From: Culex pipiens pallens
Lineage: Eukaryota > Arthropoda > Insecta > Diptera > Culicidae
Assembly: GCF_016801865.2 (NCBI RefSeq)
Contig: NC_068937.1
Location: 134,800,455-134,864,454 of the forward strand
Direction of reading: 5' to 3'
Length of the DNA: 64,000 nucleotides
In this document: positions 45,292 through 56,000 of the stretch, piece by piece
How positions within the stretch are numbered: position 1 is the first letter of the stretch
Layout of the letters: every line of letters begins with the position of its first letter
Translations under genes and position numbers: made by a program
The notes under the pieces: model-generated
Told to the model about the DNA's origin: nothing
The model's input: only the letters and a program-made list of their open reading frames with translations
Databases searched by the model: none

Positions 45292-45479
45292 AGGCACAAA
45301 AGAAGAACGAGGAGGTAGTACCTACAGTAACTACAAATATGGATACACCAGCGATGAACCTTCAGTCGAGAACAGAACACTGATGAAGTCTGCAAGTAGT
45401 AGACGAAATACGTATCTGTCAAGATATTAAAAATATATAGCGGAATTAAAAGGAACAACTCGTCTCTTTGTATTCACAG
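45292..45479 (+). repeat. 5' pseudo-LTR of the Penelope-like element
   Basis: 188 bp, essentially identical to 48228-48415: both start AGGCACAAAAGAAGAACGAG and end TTTGTATTCACAG. It contains a hammerhead motif and an AT-rich stretch with TATATA (45434-45440) that could serve as promoter. The near-identity of the two copies suggests recent insertion. Confidence 0.9.
45375..45420 (+). ncRNA. Hammerhead ribozyme motif in the 5' pseudo-LTR
   Basis: CUGAUGA at 45380-45386 and GAAA at 45405-45408 flank stem II (GUCUGC 45388-45393 with GUAGAC 45399-45404, one G-U pair, loop AAGUA). Stem III is the tiny palindrome AUACGUAU (45408-45415), the cleavage-site C is 45416, and stem I pairs ACA (45377-45379) with UGU (45417-45419). 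This is the minimal-stem-III design known from Penelope-like pseudo-LTRs, thought to work best as a dimer. An extra A (45387) between the core and stem II is a deviation that could lower activity. Confidence 0.75.
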
Positions 45480-45481
45480 TA

Positions 45482-47341
45482 ATGCATTCTGCTAAAACGC
45501 TCAACCAAACCACAATTACCATGGCAACCAAGCCTTCGGAGCACAACAAGTTCATCGGACTGAAGAAAATCATCGCAGGTATCCACAAAGACATCGCCTT
45601 TTTGAAAAAATGCGTCGAACACCGAGTTACACCAACTAGCCACAAGATTAGGACGAAGGGTCATACGGACAGCAAGATCATCCGGAGGGTGGAGTTAGAG
45701 CTTGTCAAAGAGAGCATCAAAAAACTCTACGGTAGACTGAGTATCAAAACTCTCGAATGCTATTCACTCCATCTGAAACTAGCCAAAGAATTCCCCATCG
45801 AATTCGAAGCCTTTTTGACGAAGGTGAAGGTAGCCGAGAAGTGCGAATCGGAAAGGAAACGCAAGATACTGGACAACAAATTCCGACAACTGATTTCCCA
45901 CATTGCCCCTACAATGAAACCAGTAGTTAAACCCTTAGAAGAGTTCGTTGTTAATCGTTCTTCTGAAACTTTTTCAGAAGAACAGTTAACTTTACTCAAC
46001 AAAGGTCTTAAGTACGCGGTATCATCAAAACCAAACCTGGAAAACATTGTTATTGACATCGAAACTGTTATCAATGCTAACAGCATCGATGAAAAACAGA
46101 CAAAACCTCCCCCGCTCCTTCCAGCACAAATCAACAGCGTCAGGATGACGGTATCCAAATTAATACGAGAAGCAACAACAAAACACCAGGACAACGCCGA
46201 AGTACGAGTAGTGAAGGAACTCAAGGAGAAACCCGTGTACTACCTAAAAGCGGATAAGGGAAACCGGGTAGTAATCATGGATCGGGACGAATACGACAAA
46301 GAACTTCTTGAGAAACTCGGAAACAGGGAAAAATATTCACTACAACGAGGATATACGCTAATCGATATGGTCAAAAAAGTAGAGAACACCTTCAAAGAAT
46401 GTGCAGGCCTTTTGAAATCGGTTGGGAAAACTGTAAAATCGTTGAGAGTACCGAACCCAACTCTACCAAGAATTAAAGCACTACCTAAAGTGCATAAACC
46501 AGGCAACGAGATGCGAGAAATCATTTCAGCAGTGGATGCCCCAACCAGTCGGATCGCAAAGTGGCTTGTCGAGGAATTCAAGAGTATGCCGAAACCCTTC
46601 CCGAGCCGTTCGATCATCAGTTCGCAGGTGTTCACAAAGGAGCTCTTAGAGTCGGGACCGATAGCTGAGGATGAAATAATGGTTTCCTTCGACGTAACAG
46701 CACTGTTCCCAAGCATACCAGTAAAAAACGCAATAGGAACTCTACGGGATTGGCTGCAATCACAATACGAGGGAGAACCATGGAGACAAAAAACGATCCA
46801 GTATATAACATTCGTCAAATTATGCATGGAACAGAGCTACTTCCAGTTCAGGGATTGCATCTACCAACAGAAGATGGGAGCATCGATGGGTAACCCACTG
46901 TCACCGTTCCTGAGCGATGTTTATATGGCAGCTTTGGAACACGAACTACAAACCAAAAACCTACTACCAGAACGTTGGTGGAGATACGTAGATGACGTCT
47001 TCTGTATCATCAAAAGGGATTCACTAACAACGGTACTGGACACCATAAACAGTGCACGCAGGAGCATCAAGTTCACTTACGAAATGGAAGTCGAAGGAAA
47101 GTTACCTTTCTTAGACATCCTGATCCTAAGAGAACCAGGTTGCCCATCTTCGTTTTCTTTCGAGATCTACAGGAAGCCAACAAACACCAGAAGAACAATC
47201 CCAGCCACGTCAAACCATTCATTCCAACATAAGATGGCAGCATATCATTATTTCATACATAGGATGACAACTTTACCCCTCAGCGAAGCAGGAAAACAGA
47301 AAGAATTGGAGTATATATTTGAAACAGCGGAAATCAACGGT
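45482..47341 (+). CDS. Penelope-like reverse transcriptase, N-terminal part of split ORF
   Basis: 620 codons from ATG 45482 (an alternative ATG with better context is at 45521, residue 14) to the insertion point. The basic N-terminal region (1-200) has no named domain. Then follow YYLKADKGNRVVIMDRDEYD at 253-272, PKVHKPG at 335-341, the catalytic FDVTALFPSIP at 403-413, QKMGASMGNPLSPFLSDVYM at 463-482, the second catalytic motif RYVDDVF at 501-507, KLPFLDILI at 540-548 and YRKPTNT near 563-569. These match Penelope-type reverse transcriptases, relatives of telomerase. No frameshift or stop was found before the insertion; after it, the frame runs into the T tract and stops at 47359. Confidence 0.92.
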
Positions 47342-47628
47342 TTTTTTTTTTTTTCATAAAATTATTTTTATTAGGTCCTTTTCGGTACTGGGACCTGGTT
47401 AGGACCGAGTCGGCTTTTGTAATTACAAAAAACTTAATAATTACAGAGGATCTTGTGTGTAAATGTTAGTGGGAGGGGAGCCGATTACCCGCGGCCTACT
47501 CGGGGTTAGTAGGGAAGGGATTGATGTTAAAGACAAGGCATGGGATGGGAAGGGGGATTGTGTAGGGGTCTTGGTTGGCTCTGCTGGCCTTTGCGTTTTG
47601 TCCTCAGCCGCAACTCGGAAATCAACGG
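47341..47628 (-). mobile_element. 5'-truncated LINE-type retroposon inside the Penelope-like ORF
   Basis: Insertion with a T tract at its left edge (47341-47354), i.e. a polyA tail on the minus strand, preceded by AATAAAAATAATTTTATG on that strand. Flanked by CGGAAATCAACGG at 47328-47340 and 47616-47628 (possibly 15 bp including TT). The body of about 260 bp has no gene and looks like the 3' end of a longer non-LTR element; the parent is not in this window. Its total added length, 288 bp, keeps the reading frame in phase across it, but the insert itself contains stops. Confidence 0.85.
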
Positions 47629-47629
47629 T

Positions 47630-48319
47630 TACAGCAGAACAACTATCCAAGCAATCATCGATAAGAAGGATAGAAAACTGCACAGAACTTCACTCACAAC
47701 CCTTACGCCATCAGTAGAGCCACTGCGAAGAGCAGCAGTAGAATTCGACTACAGGATAACACGCCCATTACGACAAAAACTGGCTAAATTTGGCATCGAT
47801 TTAGTGTTCAGCAGTAGAAACAGCCAGTTGGAATCCATCTTAGGTTCAACGAAAGACCCCATACCGACTTTAGGCAAACCCGGCATCTACGAGGTATCCT
47901 GCGGCCACTGTGATATGAGCTACATTGGACAAACTAAGAGATTGCTGCAAACCAGGTTGGATGAGCATATAAACACATATGTCAGAATTGCCAAGGAGGA
48001 AATACGGAAAGGATTTGTCCCCCATTTCAAGTCAGCAGTAACCGAACACATCATCGAGGAAAAACATAACATCACAACTAGCGACGCGGTCATCTTAAGA
48101 CACATCACAAACCCATCGAAGCTGGCTGTCGCCGAAAGTTTGGAAATCTTCAAGGCAGGCAACAAACGTTTACTCAACAAGGATTCAGGTAACGGCTCGA
48201 CGTGGCTGTTTAAGCTGTTACCTATACAGGCACAAAAGAAGAACGAGGAGGTAGTACCTACAGTAACTACAAATATGGATACACCAGCGATGAACCTTCA
48301 GTCGAGAACAGAACACTGA
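47630..48319 (+). CDS. Penelope-like GIY-YIG endonuclease, C-terminal part of split ORF
   Basis: 229 codons continuing the same frame as 45482-47341, which would total about 849 residues if uninterrupted, the usual size for this class. A linker (YSRTTIQAIIDKKDRK) leads to the nuclease: GIYEVSCGHC, then DMSYIGQTKR with the GIY and YIG motifs 13 residues apart, RLDEHI, and AVAESLEIF with the likely catalytic glutamate. The cysteine pair between GIY and YIG is a family mark. The last codons run into the 3' pseudo-LTR. No start of its own is likely; upstream open sequence belongs to the retroposon. Confidence 0.9.
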   Translation, partial: YSRTTIQAIIDKKDRKLHRTSLTTLTPSVEPLRRAAVEFDYRITRPLRQKLAKFGIDLVFSSRNSQLESILGSTKDPIPTLGKPGIYEVSCGHCDMSYIGQTKRLLQTRLDEHINTYVRIAKEEIRKGFVPHFKSAVTEHIIEEKHNITTSDAVILRHITNPSKLAVAESLEIFKAGNKRLLNKDSGNGSTWLFKLLPIQAQKKNEEVVPTVTTNMDTPAMNLQSRTEH

Positions 48320-48415
48320 TGAAGTCTGCAAGTAGTAGACGAAATACGTATCTGTCAAGATATTAAAAATATATAGCGGAATTAAAAGGAACAACTCGTC
48401 TCTTTGTATTCACAG
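48228..48415 (+). repeat. 3' pseudo-LTR of the Penelope-like element
   Basis: 188 bp matching 45292-45479. The coding region ends inside it (48319). Its last bases, ACAG, overlap the target duplication, so the exact end is ambiguous by about four bases. Confidence 0.9.
48311..48356 (+). ncRNA. Hammerhead ribozyme motif in the 3' pseudo-LTR
   Basis: Same motif as 45375-45420: CUGAUGA at 48316-48322, GAAA at 48341-48344 and predicted cleavage after C 48352. Together the two sense copies would release a unit-length RNA from a read-through transcript. Confidence 0.75.
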
Positions 48416-48589
48416 CCCTATTTATTTTTTGAATTTGACCTCACCATCGTATTCCCCGTCCGATTTTACATAAGAATCACTTATCGACAGAAAGGAATAT
48501 GTTTCGTTCCAGAGATATCGAATTTTAAAGTTTCGAGTATTTGAGATTACCTAAATTAGCTACACTCGCCGCCTCTGCTACCTGCTTTT

Positions 48590-49588
48590 ATTGAAATAAG
48601 ATTTCATCCCAAATAATCATTAGCAAAATAGGCAAGTATTGAATGTACACCACTGTAGGAAACATCAGTTTAATCTTAAATTAAAAAAATAGTAAACAGT
48701 GAATTTGTGTGCTAGCCCAATGGATAGCCCAAGAATGGAATTCCCGCAGAGCTAGCAGGGAATTGCAATTGATCTTGTAAGTAACACTTAAGAAAAAGTG
48801 TACGATACATAATCGTGTTAAAAATAATGAATTAACATGAAGCATGATTTAGGAGGAGGATTTCTGGAAAGTATAAAACAGAAAAATGTAAGTAAATCAC
48901 AAAGATTAATCTGATTTATTTTCTGATTAAGATCAAATTCAGTTGTGTTGATTTCGACACCGTCCGAACAATAATCTTTTTTTTTTGTTTGTCAATCATT
49001 TAGAAATCTTGAAAGATGATAAAGCTGCTGTCCATATGTAACAGAATTGAAAAAAATCATTAATTATTCAGATGAAACTGGCTCACAATAAAAAAATCGG
49101 TTTAATATGATCAACCTTTCAAACCGTAAGGCAGATTTTGGGGTTTTTGCTGAATGGCACTATTTCGCTACCGCACATGGCAAAAGCTCTAGAACCCATG
49201 AGAATTATTTCATCTACTACAGCCAGCTCTACATTTGTTCTCGTTTCAAATAAAAGAAGAAATAAAAGAAATAATTTGAGAAAGTGGGAAGAAATGAGGA
49301 ATTAGGAAAAATATAAAAATAATAAAAAATGGTATTTTTTTGAAAATTGTATTGTAAAAACTCTGTAGCATTTGCAAATAAATATTCAAAGTTCAAATTT
49401 TACTTAATATGGTTTAATGACACTGAGATCATGAAGATCAGTGCATTGAAAATTACCCAATAAATATTCCTTAAATAAAAAATAGATTGTTCAAGGTATT
49501 GATTATCTCAAAATCGTATAAAATTATAAAAATAATTCATCTTACAGAACACCAGGTAGTAATTATTCATCAGCACGACTAAGTGCTT
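48590..49588. other. AT-rich interior of the TIR element
   Basis: No open frame of note, no transposase and no tRNA. Only A- and T-rich sequence between the two arms. Confidence 0.6.
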
Positions 49589-50394
49589 CTAGCAGAGGCG
49601 GCGAGTGTAGCTAATTTAGGTAATCTCAAATACTCAAATCTTAAAAATTCGATATCTCTGGAGCGAAACATATTCCTTTCTGTCGATAAGTGATTCTTAT
49701 GTAAAATCGGACGGGGAATACGATGGTGAGGTCAAATTTAAAAAATAAATAGGGCTGTTTTGAGATACGGCCATTTAAAGTTTTCAATTGCGCAATACAG
49801 GTAGAAAACATATTGAGCATGAGCATGAGCATGAGCATGAGAGACCACCCATGGTTGTCCTTCTCCGTTGCTGAACAGGACCATAATATCCCATCAGCAC
49901 AACCGGTCACACGCTTCAACGATCAAATGATGTTTCCCTTATCAACAGCATGCATGAATGCGCTGAAAAGATAAAACATCACGATCATCAAAACTAGTGC
50001 CGGTGCGAATAGGAAACAGTCGTTGGCCACCAACGGCGCCCGCCATGTCAGTTTGTAGATCTCGAGGGAATGGGACGGGAATGTTAGTTAGCACAGGCTG
50101 CTACCAAGGGTGGGTTCTATACGATATCCACACCCCCGCGTGTGCCGGAAAACTACTTCTACTTGGGATTTTGTTAGTGGGTAAGGGTAATGGCCAGGAT
50201 TCAACATAGAGGATGATGATGCGACCCAATAATCAATAAATTTTGTTTAATGGTGTGATGTATTATGCATTCTCAAGGCAAACAGTCGGAGTATGCGGAT
50301 GAGACTATTCCCGGTTATTTGGTGTTGAGTTTAGCATAAATGATTTAATCTTAGACAGCCGGCTGTGGAAAGATAAAACCAACTAAAATGCGAA

Positions 50395-51023
50395 AACGCG
50401 AAACCGCCCGGATCGAAATACACACACAATCGGGGGGACAACAAAGACGGAAATGGCAACGAAAATCCTGCGCGAGGACCGCGACGCACACCGTTCAAAT
50501 TCTCCAACTCAACTGTCAAACATCCCGAAACCGCCCGGATCGAAATACACACACAATCGGGGGGACAACATAGACGGAAACGGCAACGAAAATCCTGCGC
50601 GAGGACCGCGACGCACACCGTTCAAATTCTCCAACGCAACTGTCAAACATCCCGAAACCGCCCGGATCGAAATACACACACAATCGGGGGGACAACAAAG
50701 ACGGAAATGGCAACGAAAATCCTGTGCGAGGACCGCGACGCACACCGTTCAAATTCTCCAACGCAACTGTCAAACATCCCGAAACCGCCCGGATCGAAAT
50801 ACACACACAATCGGGGGGACAACAAAGACGGAAACGGCAACGAAAATCCTGCGCGAGGACCGCGACGCACACCGTTCAAATTCTCCAACGCAACTGTCAA
50901 ACATCCCGAAACCGCCCGGATCGAAATACACACACAATCGGGGGGACAACAAAGACGGAAACGGCAACGAAAATCCTGCGCGAGGACCGTGACGCACACC
51001 GTTCAAATTCTCCAACGCAACTC
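50395..51023. repeat. 127-bp minisatellite, five units
   Basis: CCGGATCG recurs at about 50408, 50535, 50662, 50789 and 50916, with an exact 127-bp period. Units differ at few positions from each other and by about ten from those at 695-1063 (for example GATCGAAATACAC for GACCGAAAAACAC). Confidence 0.92.
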
Positions 51024-51605
51024 AACGCTGAAAAGATAAAACATCATGATTGCTAAAGCTAGATCAGTTGCGTATAGGTAACAGTCATTGGCCACCAACG
51101 GCGCCCGCCATGTCAGTTTGTAGATCTCGATTTTAAGGGACGGGAATGTTAGTTAGCGCAGGTTGCTACTAGGGCAGCTGATTTACTCTGTGCTTACACC
51201 CCACGAGTGCCAGGAACCTGAAAATTTGTTAGTAAGGTAGGGTATTTGGTCAGGATTCACCATAGAAGATGATGATGCGACCCAAAATCAAAGTGTTTGT
51301 TCAATGCGTTTATGTATTAATCTCAAGGCAAGCAATCGGATGCTGCGGATGAGACATTTCCCGTTTATCGGTTGTTAAATTTTAAATGATATGGTTTAAT
51401 CTTAGACAGCCGGCTGTGGAAAGATAGAACCAAAATCATTTGTAATTAAAAATTGAAGGATTAAACAGTGTAATTTTAACTTCAGATGATTGCACGAGTT
51501 TTAAATGATTGATGTTTAGTGAGGTACTTATCAACTTTGCGAACGACGATTTGTTTATCGATGTTTATCGATATGAAATGGAATGATAGAGTTTTGTTGT
51601 TGTTG

Positions 51606-51790
51606 CACACCGCGACGGACGCGAAAAATCGACGGAAAGGCATCGCAAATCGGAATGGCTAGCTGTCATCGGGACAACCAGAGCCAGCCGCACCTTCAAA
51701 CACACTCACGCACGCGGAAAAAAACGAAAAACACACTGCGACGGACGCGAAAAATCTTGCGACTCGGCGGAAAGGCATCGCAAATAGGTC
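51606..51790. repeat. Short duplicated block in retroposon copy 2
   Basis: CACCGCGACGGACGCGAAAA and CACTGCGACGGACGCGAAAA lie about 130 bp apart, each followed by CGGAAAGGCATCGCAAAT. The spacing and the CGAAAATC word resemble the 127-bp minisatellite, so this may be a diverged relative of it. Confidence 0.65.
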
Positions 51791-53021
51791 TCAATCCTTT
51801 TTTTCACTTTGCAAACCATCACAACCATCTGCTCGCACTGATGGAACATAATTGAATGATTTTCCCCCGTCCGGCGCGTTGAAAAAGATTTCATAATAAT
51901 AATTTAAACTCAGGATAACTACCCAAATTCTTTTTCTGAGGTGTTTCCCGTTTAGATGCATTTCACTTTTAGCTTTCTTAAATAATGCAAAACGCGGTTC
52001 AAAAACTAATAAACACAAAATTACCCGTTCGAATCAAAGAAATCTACAATAAGTATTACTATTTCCGAAGGCAACCAGCAGAACACGACACGATCTTATG
52101 ATTATTATTTAAATTAAAATATTGAAATTAAACATGTGTAATGTGGTGCAATACTATGAATAGGAATTACAATCGCGTTGAATTTAAATTGTTTACCGCG
52201 CCTTAAACGTGGCTCACATGCTAAGCTTAATATTACCGCCAACGCGCTTCTAATCAGCAAAGATTTAGGGAGATTTCTCCGAAAACGCGATTTCCTAAAT
52301 TTGTTTGTATCGACGAAATCCACGACGACCGGAGAACGCACAAACGACTTTAATTTTTACACTCGACTGGCAACTCATGAGCCACCCTATTCAGCCATCA
52401 GGAGCTTTTTGGAAGCTCACCAACACCAGCCTACGGCGCGCTTAATCAGTCACTCCCACACACTCGCTCCACACATCCTCATAATATAACACACCTCGAC
52501 ATACTTCCGTAGCAAGGAACAAACTCACCAAATTGAAGATTTCCATCGCCGTCATCACGACCGCCACTAGAGGTTGATGCAGAAGGCACTTGCTATCCTC
52601 CGGCAACTTTACCAGAAGACTTCTTACAATGAAAAACTGCTATATTCGCTAGATTTCTTTTCCACTTCTATTTTCCTCAGTAAAATCAGATCAAAAAAAA
52701 AAAAAGGTAACTTTTTCACAAATTATGCGATTTGCTATCCGCAATACAGGTAGAAAACATATTCCTTCAAAATTGAGTCTAAGACCGACCCTCTAAGATT
52801 TGTGGTTCCTGAGTTATCGTCGTTTGAAGATAGGGGTTTCGCTCAAAAATCGCCAAAAAGTCGATTTTTTGGGAGGGTACAAAAATGGAAGGGGTGGTCC
52901 GATTTGGATGAAATTCGGGATTTTTGCATGTTTTGATAGTCTCAACAGCTCAGCAAAATTTGAGCAGAATCGGAGATGGTAATTTTCAAATGGTGTTCCG
53001 CTTCAGGTGGAATGACCCATA

Positions 53022-56000
53022 TTCATGTTGGGTTTAAAAACCTAAAAAAAATGAAATTAAAGAGTGATACCATTAAAAAAAATCTCCTAAACAAATTAAA
53101 GTAGAACTAAGGCAAAAGTCCATTCAAATTTATGAAATTTTTAACATAAACTTTAAAAAGTAACCTATTTTTTAATTTTGTCTTTTGGGACACCAGATTG
53201 TAAGAATTCAATGACATTTTGTATTTTTTTTATCAGCTTAGTGTTTTGTCTTGATATGTTTATTTTTTCCTATTTTTTGGATTAAAACCGTTAAAAAAAA
53301 TCAAATTTCACAACGAGTTGAATACAACATTTTTGCAATTTCTGAAAACCCTCTTGAAATGGGATTTTTTCAATGAAACCTTTGTTTCCCCGTTTGAAGA
53401 TTTTTTGCCGTCAAGATAAGTGTTAAACTCCTAAACAGTATCGATAACTTTTACTTTTCATACAAGTGCTGAAAAGTTGAGCAGGAAAAATATCTGACCA
53501 ACTAAAAATCACGTGGTAGGTCCGAATAACATTTTTACTGATAATAATATAATTATTGAGATCTGGCATCAAAAAAGAAAGTGCATCATTACAAACACAA
53601 TGATTTCTGGAAATAGAGACTGCCAAAGTAGATGGTGTCATTCTTACTCGAAAAAATTACTGTCAATGATGGATCTGGAATAATATAGCTCATACATAGT
53701 TAATTGAAATAAAAAATGAATCACGATATTATTATTATTAGTTTTATTAAAGACTCTTTTCCATTGCAATCACGATATGTAAAATGTTTCAACAAACATT
53801 TTGAAAACCATTTTTGATTGATGTTCTCTGAATCAAGATTTGAATGCTTTTCTAAAATATACGAATAAATTTCACAAATTTAAGTGTTGTTTACCTGCTG
53901 TTCCATGAAAAACGAAATCGATAAAAAATTCAGTATAGAAAAAAAATGAAATCTCAATTTTCATGAATCAAAGTTTGTTCTATTAAATCTCTTTGTGTTT
54001 TGTCACTACAACGGAAACCTGTCAAACGAACCATTTTTCTCAATGACTCAAGTGATCTTCCAAAGACCATTTTCCACGAAATCCCACCATAAAAGTCAAT
54101 CGATCACATCGCGATCCAAACTCCAATCCCTTTACCTAATTCATCGCATCCGAAATTCCACCTCGGGAGGTCCTTGATCAACAAAGCTTCAAGTCCTTAT
54201 TCATTTTCCCAGTAACTAGCCCGATCATTAATTTGATTCACGATTGACATCGCTCCCGTGATGGACGATCATCCGTTCCCCTTTGATCGCGGCGTGAAGG
54301 GATCCTCACCATTTGTTGTCACCTCCACGTCAAACGACGCGCAGTCCCAAATTCCGAGGACAATAAGGACACTGTTAAGATTTTATCTTATTTCTTCAAA
54401 CGAGAAGGATTGGATAATGATCGTTCCGGAATGAAGTTTGAAAAACATGAAATTTAGAGGAATTTTTAACTCAAGTGCCCTCCCAGCCAGCCTCCAGCTG
54501 AGTGAGGCTGCCACTGAAGAGGATCATGAGAACCAGTCCTGAAAGTTGATACCTCTCTGCTATCCTAGGGCTGGTCAGCAGAAAAAAACGGCAACCAAAA
54601 AACAAGAAAATTCTCATTATGCAATAATGTTGTTATCCTATATCCAGAACCATTCTTCTGGGCAGTTTTGGAAGAGCCCGAAAAAAGTGACCATTATTTG
54701 CGAGAAGAAAGGTTCTTTCACTTCGGTGTCAATTATCGCTCGAGCCTTTTTGCTGCCTGCTACTTTGTTCGCTGGCCCGGACTCTGGAACTCCATGGGAT
54801 CGGTAAGAGGACACTCCGCCGTCGCCACCGCCACCAACAATTCCCGAGTCACACTCGACAGCTAATGAATGAAGAATTGGTCCTGGTCCATGGGTTCCCA
54901 TGTCCCTTCGGTTGGCCTCCATTAATCAACCTAACTGCTTGTAAATAGTTCGGACCAGAGTCCAGTTTGCTCCTTTTTTAGCTGCATTTTTTTGCCAAAC
55001 ACGTGTGATGTCAACAGAGCTATCTACTTTGCGTATTTGCGGCGTGGGAATCCAGGGAAGGTGTTTTCGTATTTTCTCGTGTGCTGCTGAAGTGGATCGC
55101 CTCGGGGAGTCCTTCTTTTTCTGTGTTGGGTCCTTCTCATTACCCACTTAAGAATCTCTCTGGGAAGGAAGCATAGTGTGAAGCGATCGCGCAGAGTGGA
55201 ATTTCCAAGAAAAAACCCAAGAATCGAGGTCCTCCCGAAGTCCCGGTTGAACCTCGGCGGGGTTATATCGCACCTTAATTTGTTGTGCGTTACGACATTG
55301 CCAGACACAAGAAAAAGGGACGGACAATTGAAAAATGACTCAGAGCTGTGACACCAGCGATTCAAGAGGTTCCAATGTTTATCAGCTACTCTAAAATGTT
55401 ACATTAGGTTCTATTAATGACTTTTTCTGGAATTCTTTTTGTTAGGTCAGGGTCGTGACCGTCTCTTCTCTACAGAGGAGAAGTTGATCTTGTCAGGAAG
55501 ATTTGTGTGTCGGTTCCAAATCGTGTGGAAAGGATTTTCGTTTTCCTCTTGTTAAACCATGGCACCACTTGACGCGACTGGTACACTGTAAATAATGGAA
55601 TACTTCTTGGAAAATGAACTGAAAATATTTTGGTTGACTCAACAATTTGTAATGTAAAATATGATTTCTGCAAGTTCTTGCATTCTTTAAAACATTAATT
55701 TTTAATCTCTATAAAAAAAAGTATTTTTTTACAGGTGAAACACCAAAATTAATTTTAAGGCAAATTGCTGATGTGCATGGTTTTCTTCCATAACGAAATC
55801 CAGTCAACAATTTGCTAAATTCACCTTCTCTTAACAAAACATTTTTTTATTTCTCCAAAAATATCCTTAAGAGTGCCTAATCCCACTTTACAGTGTACCC
55901 ACAACCAATCCGAGTAATCAAACACCCTTGGGAACCAACAAGTTTTAAGAGAGAAAACCCAAAACAATCGAATCGTTCAATCCTTTGACTTTTCTTCCTC

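Larger units (their letters stand above)
45054..45516. repeat. 225-bp inverted repeat at the 5' end of the Penelope-like element
   Basis: The arms 45054-45278 and 45292-45516 are near-perfect inverse copies around a 13-bp spacer. The right arm includes the pseudo-LTR plus the first ATG (45482). The inverted extra copy is a structure often produced when Penelope-like elements integrate as tandem or inverted partial copies. The two strands give mirrored, identical open frames, which are not genes. Confidence 0.93.
45054..48411 (+). mobile_element. Penelope-like element inserted in the left TIR arm
   Basis: Flanked by a 13-bp target duplication, ACAGCCCTATTTA (45041-45053 and 48412-48424). The order is inverted leader arm (45054-45278), 13-bp spacer, pseudo-LTR (45292-45479), coding region (from 45482) and 3' pseudo-LTR (48228 to about 48411, running into the duplication). 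The reverse transcriptase plus GIY-YIG endonuclease coding order is diagnostic for the EN+ Penelope-like class. Coding capacity is broken by a younger retroposon at 47341-47628. Confidence 0.92.
49815..52739 (+). mobile_element. GAGCATG-family retroposon-like insertion, copy 2 (long form)
   Basis: 2,925 bp flanked by an exact 24-bp direct repeat (49791-49814 and 52740-52763). 49815-50390 is nearly identical to copy 1. Then come five 127-bp minisatellite units (50395-51023), followed directly by a second, 5'-truncated unit of the family (51024 to about 51420, closer to the 19406 copy). Next is a distinct region with CGACGGACGCGAAAAATC duplicated (about 51610-51780), then 1 kb of unrecognised sequence ending after an A run near 52693-52705. 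No supported ORF. It looks like a composite or dimeric retroposon, or a family member with a longer 3' part. Confidence 0.75.
44674..53019. mobile_element. TIR element with long arms, split by two younger insertions
   Basis: TGGGTCATTCCACCTGAAG at 44674 is matched by the inverse of CTTCAGGTGGAATGACCCA ending at 53019, with TA on both outer sides. The left arm is 44674-45053 plus 48425 to about 48590; the right arm is about 49589-49814 plus 52764-53019. Arms correspond base for base across both insertions. Removing the insertions and one copy of each target duplication leaves about 2.0 kb with arms of roughly 500 bp and an AT-rich interior (48590-49588) without a transposase. TA flanks fit a Tc1/mariner-type mobiliser, but that is inference. 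Confidence 0.85.

Noticed and set aside
45112..45458. Two identical 68-codon frames on opposite strands
   Set aside because: Mirror images produced by the 225-bp palindrome; no independent support.
47441..47717. Frames inside the retroposon in the Penelope-like ORF
   Set aside because: They span the insertion borders and depend on the junctions; the insert looks like a LINE 3' end, not a gene.
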